A DNA stretch of 64,000 bases, taken from NCBI RefSeq assembly GCF_004151275.2, contig NZ_CP130821.1, positions 2,790,001 through 2,854,000 on the forward strand, in the 5' to 3' direction. Below the pieces are notes generated by a model. It was not told where the DNA came from and made no database searches. It saw only the letters and a list, made by a program, of their open reading frames with translations. The stretch is from Flavobacterium dauae (GTDB lineage Bacteria; Bacteroidota; Bacteroidia; Flavobacteriales; Flavobacteriaceae). A program made the position numbers and the translations under genes. Positions 36,545 through 46,400 of this stretch are shown here, in pieces. The first letter of the stretch is position 1. Each line of letters starts with the position of its first letter.

Positions 36545-39500
36545 TCACTCATTACAACTTCTCTCCAAACACTTCCAAACAGTACCGTTGTATAGTTTGA
36601 CACATTCTTCGTCTGTATCGTAAACCAACATACCTTCTACGGCATCTAGAGCGTTTATCTGGGCTGTTGTTAACCTCGTAATCACAAAACCTTTGTCTGC
36701 CGATTGTATGGCTATAAAGCCATTTGGTACATTACCTGGCCACGTACCTACAGCGCCTTCTCTGTCTGAAATACCTGTTTTGGTAAACTCTGTTGGCGAT
36801 CCTGTTGCTCCTGGTTGGGTACAGTATCCCTGTTCCACGGGTGCCCCACAAAGGTTTATCTCAGGGGTATCTGAAAAGTTATATTGATTCTCAGTACCAC
36901 TCGTGCTTGTACCATCCCCCATACTTCCGTTAGTCCTGTGTCCAACATAGCCATATTTTTGGATGTTGTCTTTAACAATCATAGAGGTATGTCCGCCGGT
37001 TTCTACGGCAATTACCTTATCAGTCCAATTCAGTTTTCCGCTGTCGTACGGATCAGTGGCAGGAATACTGCCGGGCATTTCGGTTGGGTTTATTGCAGCA
37101 CCTGATCCCCCTAGCATTTGACCATTATTATTTCCCCAAGCCCATAATCTGCCGTCTGTCGTGAGTACATTGATTGAGCCGTATGTTCTGTCGTGTTCCT
37201 GCGGACTGATCCAGACCACATCGGTCAAGTAATCGCCAGCCGTTGCCGATTTTTGTACCTGTACCCAAACGTTACTGCTGGTTGTATTAAAGTTACCGAG
37301 TTCTCTATTTGTGTTTGTACCCAAACTATAAATATTGCCAGTAGTACCCAATACATAATAGGTAGAGGTAGTAGTACCGGTTGCTCCTATCATTTTTGGA
37401 GTCACACCAGCCGGTAACGTCATCTGTGTAGCAAATGGTCTGCTTGTCATCGCACTACCATCACCCAATATTGTGTTGACTCCCCAGGTATATACTTCGC
37501 CAGTAGCAGTTAACGCCATCAGCGTCTGATAACCATTTCCACGTATGGCAACTACATTGTCAAGCGTAGTAACTGCATCAACATGTACCCTGTGCCATAG
37601 CTGGTGGTTTGCGGTAGAGCTCGCTGCACCATCACCATATTGATTTGCATTTTGAGCCAATACCCAGGCTTCGCCGGAGCAGGTGGTCAATGCCAATGTT
37701 TGGTACGTTCCAAACAACATCTTGACATTTTCCGGAGCCACCCCTTCAGGCAAACCGTCTGCCTTTGGTGTGCCGCCATTTACTCCGTAAGTTCCTATAC
37801 TTACCGGCTGAAAGGTACTACTGCTTGTAAGACCCGATGAAATCAAATAACCCTGTGTTCCCCAAGCAAACAGCCCGTCTGTAGTTAAAACGGCTATTTG
37901 AGGGCCAGATGTATAATTGCTTCCTGCAGCAAATTTGAGGATATCGCCCGTAAGTCCCGGATAGTTGGTGCTGTTGACCTCAGTAGGAGATAATACGTTA
38001 GTTGTGCCATTACTTGCCATTCTTTCACCCCATACCATCAGTGCTCCCGTAGATGCATCACGCATCAAAGTGCTATGAAAGGTACTTACGATATTATCAT
38101 ACTCTATGGTGTTAGGGTCTGAAGTGTTTAAAAAGGTATTTGGATTACAGTCACCGGTAATGCAATAATCAGGTAAAAGTCCTGCGAAGGTAAAATACTC
38201 CCCATCACCCAGGGTAACGGTAGCGGTGTTGTAGTCGGTACCGTTAACGGTTACTGTGTTATCCATTGCCGTAAAGGTATCTGTAGCATCAAAGGAGTCA
38301 TCGACAGATTGTACTAGATACAAATTCTCGACTTCTACCGGCCAAGCTACGGTAATATTACCTACCCCATTGGTATTTTGTACTTTCCAGATGGTTTCGA
38401 AACGGTGACTAACTACGCCATTTGCACCGGTGTAAACCAAAGGTACTTTAAGCTTTTGTGTTAAACCATTGTCACCTGTCAACAGGTATTGCAAATCGTT
38501 GGGCAAATCCATTCCGTTAGCTGCATTGCTATCGGCAAAACCTGTGGTAGAAATTACAAGTTTCTGTCCGATATTTGTACTTCCTGACTGTTTCTGGTGC
38601 AATGCGGAAATATTGTCTCTTGCGATACCGAAAATATTATTGTTGTAACCGTCGTTAAGCGTTCTGTCCCATACAATATTATTGTACCCTAAACTGTTCG
38701 AAGCAAGGTAATTCTGTGTTAATAAAGTAGTTCCATTTTTTACAGCAAGATATGAGTTTATTTTTTGCTCTTCAAAAGGCTCCAGGTGTCGATCGTACCA
38801 AATCACCTCCATGATATCTCCCGAGAAAACACCCGCTCCTGTTCCATAAGTGCTGTAACCTATTCTTAGATTGGGTCCATCAAACTGGAATCTGTTACTG
38901 GTAGAGGCAGCATTATAAATTTGGTAGCGACCATTTAATCCCAATCTAACTCGACCACCATCATAAGTCGCGTTACCCCCACCTAATGGCCCATTTTCAG
39001 CACCAGCAGAGAATAAATTTGGAGTATTTAAAACAAACGGTTCTGAAAAATTCCTACTTGTTACTGTAGCTTCGTATTCATAAAAGTTAGGGTATCCTGA
39101 TCCGCCACTAAGCAACATTGCAATTGAAGGATTTGACCCATAACCAGCACCACCATTTGTGCCTATACCTGTAATACGACCCGTAGTGTAAGCAGTTGGT
39201 CTTACTGCAGAAAATATATAATAAGAAGTAAGATTTGTTCCACCACCCGGATTTAATTGTGTATTTGGGTTATGGAAATTTTTACTTGTGCTATAATCTG
39301 TGGTGTAAGGATGGAAATTATGTGCTCTGTCAGCAGGTGAAAGTACCCATGTGCCTACAGCAGCAATGTCGTCTGCATTTACAGAATGGTCTTTCCATGC
39401 CGTAGCAATATCGCCTGCCATATCTGATCTTACCCAGAAACCTTGCCCAGCAACTCCACCCGGTGCATAAGCAAATCCTGCAAATGTAAAGTACTCCCCA

Positions 39501-42500
39501 TCGCCCAAAGTAACCGTTGCGGTGTTATAATCTACACCGTTAATGTTCAGTGTACCAGTCATTGGTTCGAAATCGTCAGTAGCATCAAAAACAGCATCTG
39601 GTGATTGTACCAGATACAGATTATTTACCCCTTTTGGCCAAGCCACCGTTACAGCTCCTACAGCTCCTGAGTTTTGCACTTTCCAGATTGATTCGAATCG
39701 GAAATTGGTTTCGCCGTTGGTTCCTGACGTATAAGCCAAAGGAACTTTCAATCCCTGCGTCAAGCCATTATCGCCCACGATTAAGAATTGTCCGTCGGTT
39801 AAATTATTTGTGTTCTCGGCATTAGTATTAAATAACGAAGTACCTGCTCCAATGATCAATTTCTGATTTGAATTAACACTTCTTGACTGTTTCTGGTGTA
39901 ATGCAGAGATATTATCCCTTGCAATACCAAATACATTATTATAATAGCTTGCATCTATTCCATCCCACACTACAGTACCCGTAGAACTCAAATAATTTCT
40001 ATTTTGCTCCGCACTCAATGTCTGACCATATTTAATGGCTAAATAAGATTCTACACGATTCACTTCTTCATCTGTCAACCTGTTATCAAAAACAATCATT
40101 TCATTTTGTTGACCGGTTAATTGTGAGCCTGCATCTGCCTTACCTATCATCAAGGTATTACGGCTGTTAGCTAAATTAACGTTTGAAATACTGGTATCAT
40201 ACGTTTCATGATATCCATCAAGTGTAATATCTACATAATTATTACCACTTACTCCTGCGCCATTTTCCCAGGTACCTCCTCCAATAAATGGACCATCTAT
40301 GGTGTAAGTACTTACGGGATCATATTCTCCAATTACAGGATAGAATAAAAATTTATCTGCAGTAAATCTATATAAACCTGGATCATCTACAGCATTTCCG
40401 GCTCCTGATACTCCAAAGCCAAAAAACACTGCCGGGTTTGTTGTATTACCTGCCGAGAATAACGCTCCCTGACTTCTATCGATGATGTAACCATCGCTAT
40501 CTACTGGGTCATACTGTAACCACTTCTGCGTTCCGTCATAATTTACGGTAGGGTTAAAGTTTACCAATGTTGTGGCATTTGAAAACTCGGGACGATACGT
40601 AGCATTAGCTTGCGACAACGGGAAAGGTTTGTTATTAAATTCATTCCATTGTTGTATGCTTGCAGCATCTGTTACCGTAGTAGTACCTGCATCTGAAAAT
40701 AAGGTATTTACAGCATCTGCACGGTACCATGCTGCAGAAGTAACACCTCCTGGTGCATATTGATACCCTGCAAATGTAAAGTACTCACCGTCTGCTAAGG
40801 TAACCGTTGCCGTGTTATAATCTACGCCGTTAATGGCTACCACTGTGGTCATTGGTGTGAAAGTATCTCCAGTTGCAAAGGTGTCATCAGTAGATTGTAC
40901 CATATATAAATTGCTTACGCCAACAGGCCAAGCTACTGTTACTTGCCCTACGCCATTGGTGTTTTGAACTTTCCAAATAGACTCGAAACGGAAATTGGTA
41001 TCGCCGTTTGCGCCACCCGTATAGGCTAATGGAGTGGTTAGACTTTGCGCTAAACCATTGTCTCCTACTAGTAAAAATTGCCCATCGGTTAAATCATTGG
41101 TATTGGCTGCGTTCGTGTCAAAAAATGAACTTCCATTACCAATAACTAATTTTTGGTTTACATCGGTACTGGTCGCTTGTTTTTGGTGTAATCCGGAAAC
41201 ATTGTCTCTTGCCAAACCAAAAATATGGTTGTTGTAACCTGTATTGGAGCTTATATCCCATACCACGTTGCTGTTTGAAGCCAAGTAGTTTTCTGCCAAT
41301 GAAGCTCCATTCTTCATGGCTAAATAAGAATTGACCCTTGATTGTTCTGTAGCAGTTAATGGGCGTTTGTACCAAATCACTTCCATAATATCCCCTGGGA
41401 AAGGACCTGGAGCACTCCAAGCGCCATCACCTATCCTTAAGTGTTGTCCATTAAAATGAAATCTATTACCAGAATCTGTATTTGGGTATGTCTTATATAC
41501 ACCATTCATTCCCAATACTCTCTCCCCGCCTGCAGAAGTTGACGTTCCGCCTGCAGCAACAGGATTATTTCCAATCCCAGAAACTACATTAATAGCACCA
41601 ACCTTGAATGGCTCTTCCGTAAATTGATCGGCGTTTGCACCACCACTAAATTTATAAAACCTTAACTGTCCTCCTTCAATTGAAAATGCTGGCTCGGAGG
41701 CATACCCTGGTGTATCATCAATCCCGACTATACGCCCTTGCCCTGCGGTAGTAGGTCTTACCGCCGAAAAGATAGAGTGAGATACATCACTTAATAATCC
41801 GTTGGTAGGATTTAATGCTGATTCATCATTATAAAAATAATTAGAGCCTGTATATCCTGTAGTATAAGGATGAAAATTGTGTATCCGGTCTGCTGGCGAA
41901 AGCGACCAAGTACCCACAGCTGGTATATCATCTGCATTGGCAGAGTGGTCTTTCCAAGCTGTTGCGATGGCTCCTGCATCGTCAGATTTTACCCAGAAAT
42001 CAGGTCCTACCACACCCCCTGGCGCCGTGGCGTAACCAGCCAATGTAATATATTGTCCGTCTGTTAACGTAACCGTTGCCGTGTTATAATCTACACCGTT
42101 AATGGTTACCACTGTAATCATTGGTGTGAAAGTATTTCCACTTGCAAAGGTGTCATCAGTAGATTGTACTACATATAAATTGTTGATACCTACCGGCCAG
42201 GCAATGGTTACCTGCCCCACATTGTTGATGTTTTGAACTTTCCAAACAGACTCAAAACGGAAATTGGTTTCACCATTAACACCTGCAGTATAAACTAATG
42301 GTGTTTTTAGATTTTGCTCCAACCCATTGTCTCCCACCATTAAAAACTGCCCGTTTGTTAGGGTATTGGTATTCGCGGCATTGGTGTTGAATAACCCATT
42401 ACCTGCTCCAATGATTAATTGTTGGTTTTGGTTTGTACTTTTTGATTGTTTTTGGTACAACTCTGAAGCATCGTCTCTGGCAATACCAAAAATGTTTTGG

Positions 42501-43381
42501 TTATAGGTAGCATCTGCCGTCCAAACAGTTGCACCTGCTGCGTTTACATAATCACTACCGCCTTGTGCATACGTATTACCGTATTTAATGGCTAGATACG
42601 ATTCTACACGATCCATTTCTACCATAGACAAGGCATTCTCAAAAATGATGACCTCGTTTACCTGACCATTCATACCGCCCCAGTTGCTATCACGACCAAC
42701 TCTTATGTCTCTTGAGGTATTGTTGATCACTGCGTTTTGTAACTCGTTGGTATTATAGGAAGATCTTACCCCATTTAATGATACAATAGATGAAGCATAA
42801 GCTGAAGTACTTCCTGCTCCGTTTGTCCAATTGGCTCCGGAGATAAAATAGTTGTTATCGGTAAATGAGTTACTGCTCACGCCCTGATAACCAGGCCCCC
42901 CTGTATAAAACAACAAATTGTTTAATCCGTTATTAGAGGTATGTAAGCCAGGGTAATCCATAGTGGCATCAAACCCCATAATCCCTGCCGGTCCCACAAC
43001 ATTAAAATAACCGGCTGTATATAAGGTACCTTGTGTTCTGTCTATAATATCGACCCCTGTGGCCGGTTGATATTCCAGATAATCCAAGTTAAAGGTTACC
43101 GTTGGATTAAAGTTTACCAATGTTGTAGCATTAGAGAACACCGGTCGTGACCCTGAGGTTGTTTGAGTTAAGTTGTGTACCGCCCCAAGGTATTCGTTCC
43201 ACTGTTGCACATTGTCATTGTCTGTTGCATTGGTAATTCCTGCATCAGAATAAACCGTGTTTTGAGCATCTGCCCGATACCAGGCAGAAGGTGTTACTCC
43301 TCCTGGTCCCTGACCATATAATTTAGACACCGAAACACAAGCCAGAAAAATGGATAATGTTAATATGTATATATTTCTCAT
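36545..43381 (-). CDS. Giant secreted protein: four alternating LamG-like units and an RCC1-like propeller
   Basis: 2278 aa, with a signal peptide (MRNIYILTLSIFLACVSVSK, cleavage near YGQG). Four long units of about 420-440 residues follow (starting near 27, 457, 875 and 1309). Each has a concanavalin/LamG-like part, a block like RVESYLAIKYG, a block like NNIFGIARDN and QKQSGSTN, then FLLVGDNGL, WKVQNTNGVGQVTVAWPVG and a closing DGEYFTFAGY. Units 1 and 3 open with SAWYRADA-type text, units 2 and 4 with FWVKSDDAG, so the order is A-B-A-B. Residues about 1787-2140 are RCC1-like repeats (LTTDGLFAWGTQG, GEVYTWGVN, GRLWAWGNN). The C-terminus carries the module GMLVYDTDEECVKLYNGTVW. No T9SS sorting domain is seen. 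Role: probable surface or fibre component. Confidence 0.88.
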   Translation of the reverse strand: MRNIYILTLSIFLACVSVSKLYGQGPGGVTPSAWYRADAQNTVYSDAGITNATDNDNVQQWNEYLGAVHNLTQTTSGSRPVFSNATTLVNFNPTVTFNLDYLEYQPATGVDIIDRTQGTLYTAGYFNVVGPAGIMGFDATMDYPGLHTSNNGLNNLLFYTGGPGYQGVSSNSFTDNNYFISGANWTNGAGSTSAYASSIVSLNGVRSSYNTNELQNAVINNTSRDIRVGRDSNWGGMNGQVNEVIIFENALSMVEMDRVESYLAIKYGNTYAQGGSDYVNAAGATVWTADATYNQNIFGIARDDASELYQKQSKSTNQNQQLIIGAGNGLFNTNAANTNTLTNGQFLMVGDNGLEQNLKTPLVYTAGVNGETNFRFESVWKVQNINNVGQVTIAWPVGINNLYVVQSTDDTFASGNTFTPMITVVTINGVDYNTATVTLTDGQYITLAGYATAPGGVVGPDFWVKSDDAGAIATAWKDHSANADDIPAVGTWSLSPADRIHNFHPYTTGYTGSNYFYNDESALNPTNGLLSDVSHSIFSAVRPTTAGQGRIVGIDDTPGYASEPAFSIEGGQLRFYKFSGGANADQFTEEPFKVGAINVVSGIGNNPVAAGGTSTSAGGERVLGMNGVYKTYPNTDSGNRFHFNGQHLRIGDGAWSAPGPFPGDIMEVIWYKRPLTATEQSRVNSYLAMKNGASLAENYLASNSNVVWDISSNTGYNNHIFGLARDNVSGLHQKQATSTDVNQKLVIGNGSSFFDTNAANTNDLTDGQFLLVGDNGLAQSLTTPLAYTGGANGDTNFRFESIWKVQNTNGVGQVTVAWPVGVSNLYMVQSTDDTFATGDTFTPMTTVVAINGVDYNTATVTLADGEYFTFAGYQYAPGGVTSAAWYRADAVNTLFSDAGTTTVTDAASIQQWNEFNNKPFPLSQANATYRPEFSNATTLVNFNPTVNYDGTQKWLQYDPVDSDGYIIDRSQGALFSAGNTTNPAVFFGFGVSGAGNAVDDPGLYRFTADKFLFYPVIGEYDPVSTYTIDGPFIGGGTWENGAGVSGNNYVDITLDGYHETYDTSISNVNLANSRNTLMIGKADAGSQLTGQQNEMIVFDNRLTDEEVNRVESYLAIKYGQTLSAEQNRNYLSSTGTVVWDGIDASYYNNVFGIARDNISALHQKQSRSVNSNQKLIIGAGTSLFNTNAENTNNLTDGQFLIVGDNGLTQGLKVPLAYTSGTNGETNFRFESIWKVQNSGAVGAVTVAWPKGVNNLYLVQSPDAVFDATDDFEPMTGTLNINGVDYNTATVTLGDGEYFTFAGFAYAPGGVAGQGFWVRSDMAGDIATAWKDHSVNADDIAAVGTWVLSPADRAHNFHPYTTDYSTSKNFHNPNTQLNPGGGTNLTSYYIFSAVRPTAYTTGRITGIGTNGGAGYGSNPSIAMLLSGGSGYPNFYEYEATVTSRNFSEPFVLNTPNLFSAGAENGPLGGGNATYDGGRVRLGLNGRYQIYNAASTSNRFQFDGPNLRIGYSTYGTGAGVFSGDIMEVIWYDRHLEPFEEQKINSYLAVKNGTTLLTQNYLASNSLGYNNIVWDRTLNDGYNNNIFGIARDNISALHQKQSGSTNIGQKLVISTTGFADSNAANGMDLPNDLQYLLTGDNGLTQKLKVPLVYTGANGVVSHRFETIWKVQNTNGVGNITVAWPVEVENLYLVQSVDDSFDATDTFTAMDNTVTVNGTDYNTATVTLGDGEYFTFAGLLPDYCITGDCNPNTFLNTSDPNTIEYDNIVSTFHSTLMRDASTGALMVWGERMASNGTTNVLSPTEVNSTNYPGLTGDILKFAAGSNYTSGPQIAVLTTDGLFAWGTQGYLISSGLTSSSTFQPVSIGTYGVNGGTPKADGLPEGVAPENVKMLFGTYQTLALTTCSGEAWVLAQNANQYGDGAASSTANHQLWHRVHVDAVTTLDNVVAIRGNGYQTLMALTATGEVYTWGVNTILGDGSAMTSRPFATQMTLPAGVTPKMIGATGTTTSTYYVLGTTGNIYSLGTNTNRELGNFNTTSSNVWVQVQKSATAGDYLTDVVWISPQEHDRTYGSINVLTTDGRLWAWGNNNGQMLGGSGAAINPTEMPGSIPATDPYDSGKLNWTDKVIAVETGGHTSMIVKDNIQKYGYVGHRTNGSMGDGTSTSGTENQYNFSDTPEINLCGAPVEQGYCTQPGATGSPTEFTKTGISDREGAVGTWPGNVPNGFIAIQSADKGFVITRLTTAQINALDAVEGMLVYDTDEECVKLYNGTVWKCLERSCNE

Positions 43382-43400
43382 AGTTTTCGTTTTTATGAGC

Positions 43401-43422
43401 CCCTTCTTTTATACAAGAAGGG
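43401..43422 (-). terminator. Hairpin between the two giant genes
   Basis: CCCTTCTT (43401-43408) pairs with AAGAAGGG (43415-43422). A T-run is weak on the minus strand, so it may attenuate transcription and not end it. Confidence 0.45.
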
Positions 43423-43444
43423 ACTTCATTAAAATTCTCTTTTC

Positions 43445-46400
43445 CTATTTTTGCTTCATATTCAATAGCTGCTCAAGTTTTTCCATTCTTTCCTTCAATT
43501 GTTGCAACTCGTTTTGTTGCTGAAGAATGATTTCCTGCTGCTTTTCATTCACTTCATACTGTGTTTTTAACTGTGCCTGCTGCTCAATTGTATGTAAGTA
43601 TAATTCTTCTATTTTTTCAAGCTGTTGTATAGAAAGAGCCGTCATATCAAAAGTATATCCATTCTCTGATTTAGCTAAATCGCTTATTTTGGTTACTCCA
43701 GGTAAATGGTGATTTTCTTTAATAAAATCATTTACTTTCTCTAAAGAGTTAAACTGATAATCTTTGTTCAAATCAGAATGTCCTGTAAAATATTTTTCGA
43801 AAACATAATCGGCATATACACTGTTTGTAGTATAGATCTGACCGGTAGTGGTGATGTTTCCATCTACATGAAGCTTAACCGTAGAGGTAAGATCGTTTCC
43901 GCCTACTGTCAGAGTTGGAATTTCGTTTGTTCCTATTGCCACGCTACCCATTTGGTAAACATTATCTGTGTTTTCGGTAGCTTTATCAGTGGTTGTTTGT
44001 ACCTGCCATGGTTCAATTGCCACCTCACCTATTGGTGCCGACAACATATTTCCATTCACATCAGTATATAAAATATTTTCTACCGAAGTTGTACTACTGT
44101 CATCTCTTGTATTAGGATACTCGGCAAAAATGATTTCTCCTTCACCTGTGATACGCATTCTTTCTTCTGCTAATGCACCACTTCCTGTACTTGTACTGAA
44201 TCGTATCGGTGCAGAAGCATCAGTGGTGTGTGTTGACAACAATAATTCTGTAGAACTACCGGTAGCTGATATTGAAGAAGTACTAGCATTCCATTGCTGT
44301 ATCCATAAATTAGAACTTCCGTTATGAAAGCCCATAGCTGCATCCTGAGCGGTATTGGTAGCAGTCTGATGTATTCTTCCATCGGAATCCCAGTTCGTTC
44401 TGCGGTCTGTTCCGTTAAAGTTCAAGGAATTACCACCCAAATTCAAGTTTCTATTGTTTGTTAGTGTACCATCAGCATTGTAAATATTTTCTCCAAACAG
44501 TGCCCCATCAGTACCTGCTACAATACCGTTATCAGGATCTGTAGAGATCAAATTAACATTTGGATTGTTCGCTTCTTCATTAACATATACCAATTCACCC
44601 GCTGTAATCCCCAAGGTCGTTACCGTTTCGTTGGCTGCTACAATATTTTCAAAGTATTCTTCAATGCTCGTATAGGTCGTACCGTCAACTGTTACAGGGT
44701 TGTTCGTTACGAAATCCTCGAAGTTGTTGATGATGTCGCCTACCGAATCAATCGTAATCGTATCGCCGTTGGCGTTGGTAAAGGTATAGGTTCCGTCACC
44801 GTTGTCTACCATAGCCGTAGTGTTGGCGTCAAAGGTAACTACGGTCCCGTCAGCAGCTGTATGAGTGAAAGTCCCGTCGCCGTTGTCTACCAGTACATCG
44901 CTGTTGCCCGTTACTATCGTTTCAAAGTATTCTTCAATGCTCGTATAGGTCGTACCGTCAACTGTTACAGGGTTGTTCGTTACAAAATCCTCGAAGTTGT
45001 TGATGATATCTCCTACTGAATCAATCGTAATCGTATCACCATTGGTATTGGTAAAGGTATATGTACCGTCACCGTTATCCAACATCGCCGTGGTATTTGC
45101 ATCAAAAGTAACTACAGTTCCGTCTGCAGCTGTATGAGTAAATGTTCCATCACCGTTGTCTACCAACGCATCACTGTTACTTGTTACTATGGTTTCAAAA
45201 TATTCTTCTACGCTTGTATAAGTTGTACCGTCAACTGTTACAGGGCTGTTCGTCACAAACTCCTCGAAGTTGTTGATGATATCTCCTACTGAATCAATCG
45301 TAATCGTATCACCATTGGTATTGGTAAAGGTATATGTACCGTCACCGTTATCCAACATCGCCGTGGTGTTTGCATCAAAAGTAACTACAGTTCCGTCTGC
45401 AGCTGTGTGCGTGAATGTTCCATCACCGTTGTCTACCAGTACATCGCTGTTGCCCGTTACTATCGTTTCAAAGTATTCTTCTACGCTTGTATAAGTTGTA
45501 CCGTCAACTGTTACAGGGCTGTTCGTCACAAACTCCTCGAAGTTGTTGATGATATCTCCTACTGAATCAATCGTAATCGTATCACCATTGGTATTGGTAA
45601 AGGTATATGTACCGTCACCGTTATCCAACATCGCCGTGGTGTTTGCATCAAAAGTAACTACAGTTCCGTCTGCAGCTGTGTGCGTGAATGTTCCATCACC
45701 GTTGTCTACCAGTACATCGCTGTTGCCCGTTACTATCGTTTCAAAGTATTCTTCTACGCTTGTATAAGTTGTACCGTCAACTGTTACAGGGCTGTTCGTC
45801 ACAAACTCCTCGAAGTTGTTGATGATATCTCCTACTGAATCAATCGTAATCGTATCACCATTGGTATTGGTAAAGGTATATGTACCGTCACCGTTATCCA
45901 ACATCGCCGTGGTGTTTGCATCAAAAGTAACTACAGTTCCGTCTGCAGCTGTGTGCGTGAATGTTCCATCACCGTTGTCTACCAGTACATCGCTGTTGCC
46001 CGTTACTATCGTTTCAAAGTATTCTTCTACGCTGGTATAGGTCGTACCGTCAACTGTTACAGGGTTGTTCGTCACAAACTCCTCGAAGTTGTTGATGATA
46101 TCTCCTACTGAATCAATCGTAATCGTATCGCCGTTGGCGTTGGTAAAGGTATAGGTTCCGTCACCGTTGTCTACCATAGCCGTAGTGTTGGCGTCAAAGG
46201 TAACTACGGTGCCGTCAGCAGCTGTATGAGTGAATGTTCCATCGCCGTTGTCTACCAGTACATCGCTGTTGCCCGTTACTATCGTTTCAAAGTATTCTTC
46301 AATGCTCGTATAGGTCGTACCGTCAACTGTTACAGGATTGTTCGTTACAAGATCCTCGAAGTTGTTGATGATATCTCCTACTGAATCAATCGTAATCGTA

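Noticed and set aside
45270..46040. Three identical plus-strand frames of 74 codons
   Set aside because: Antisense shadows of the tandem repeats of the fibre gene, with no start signals.
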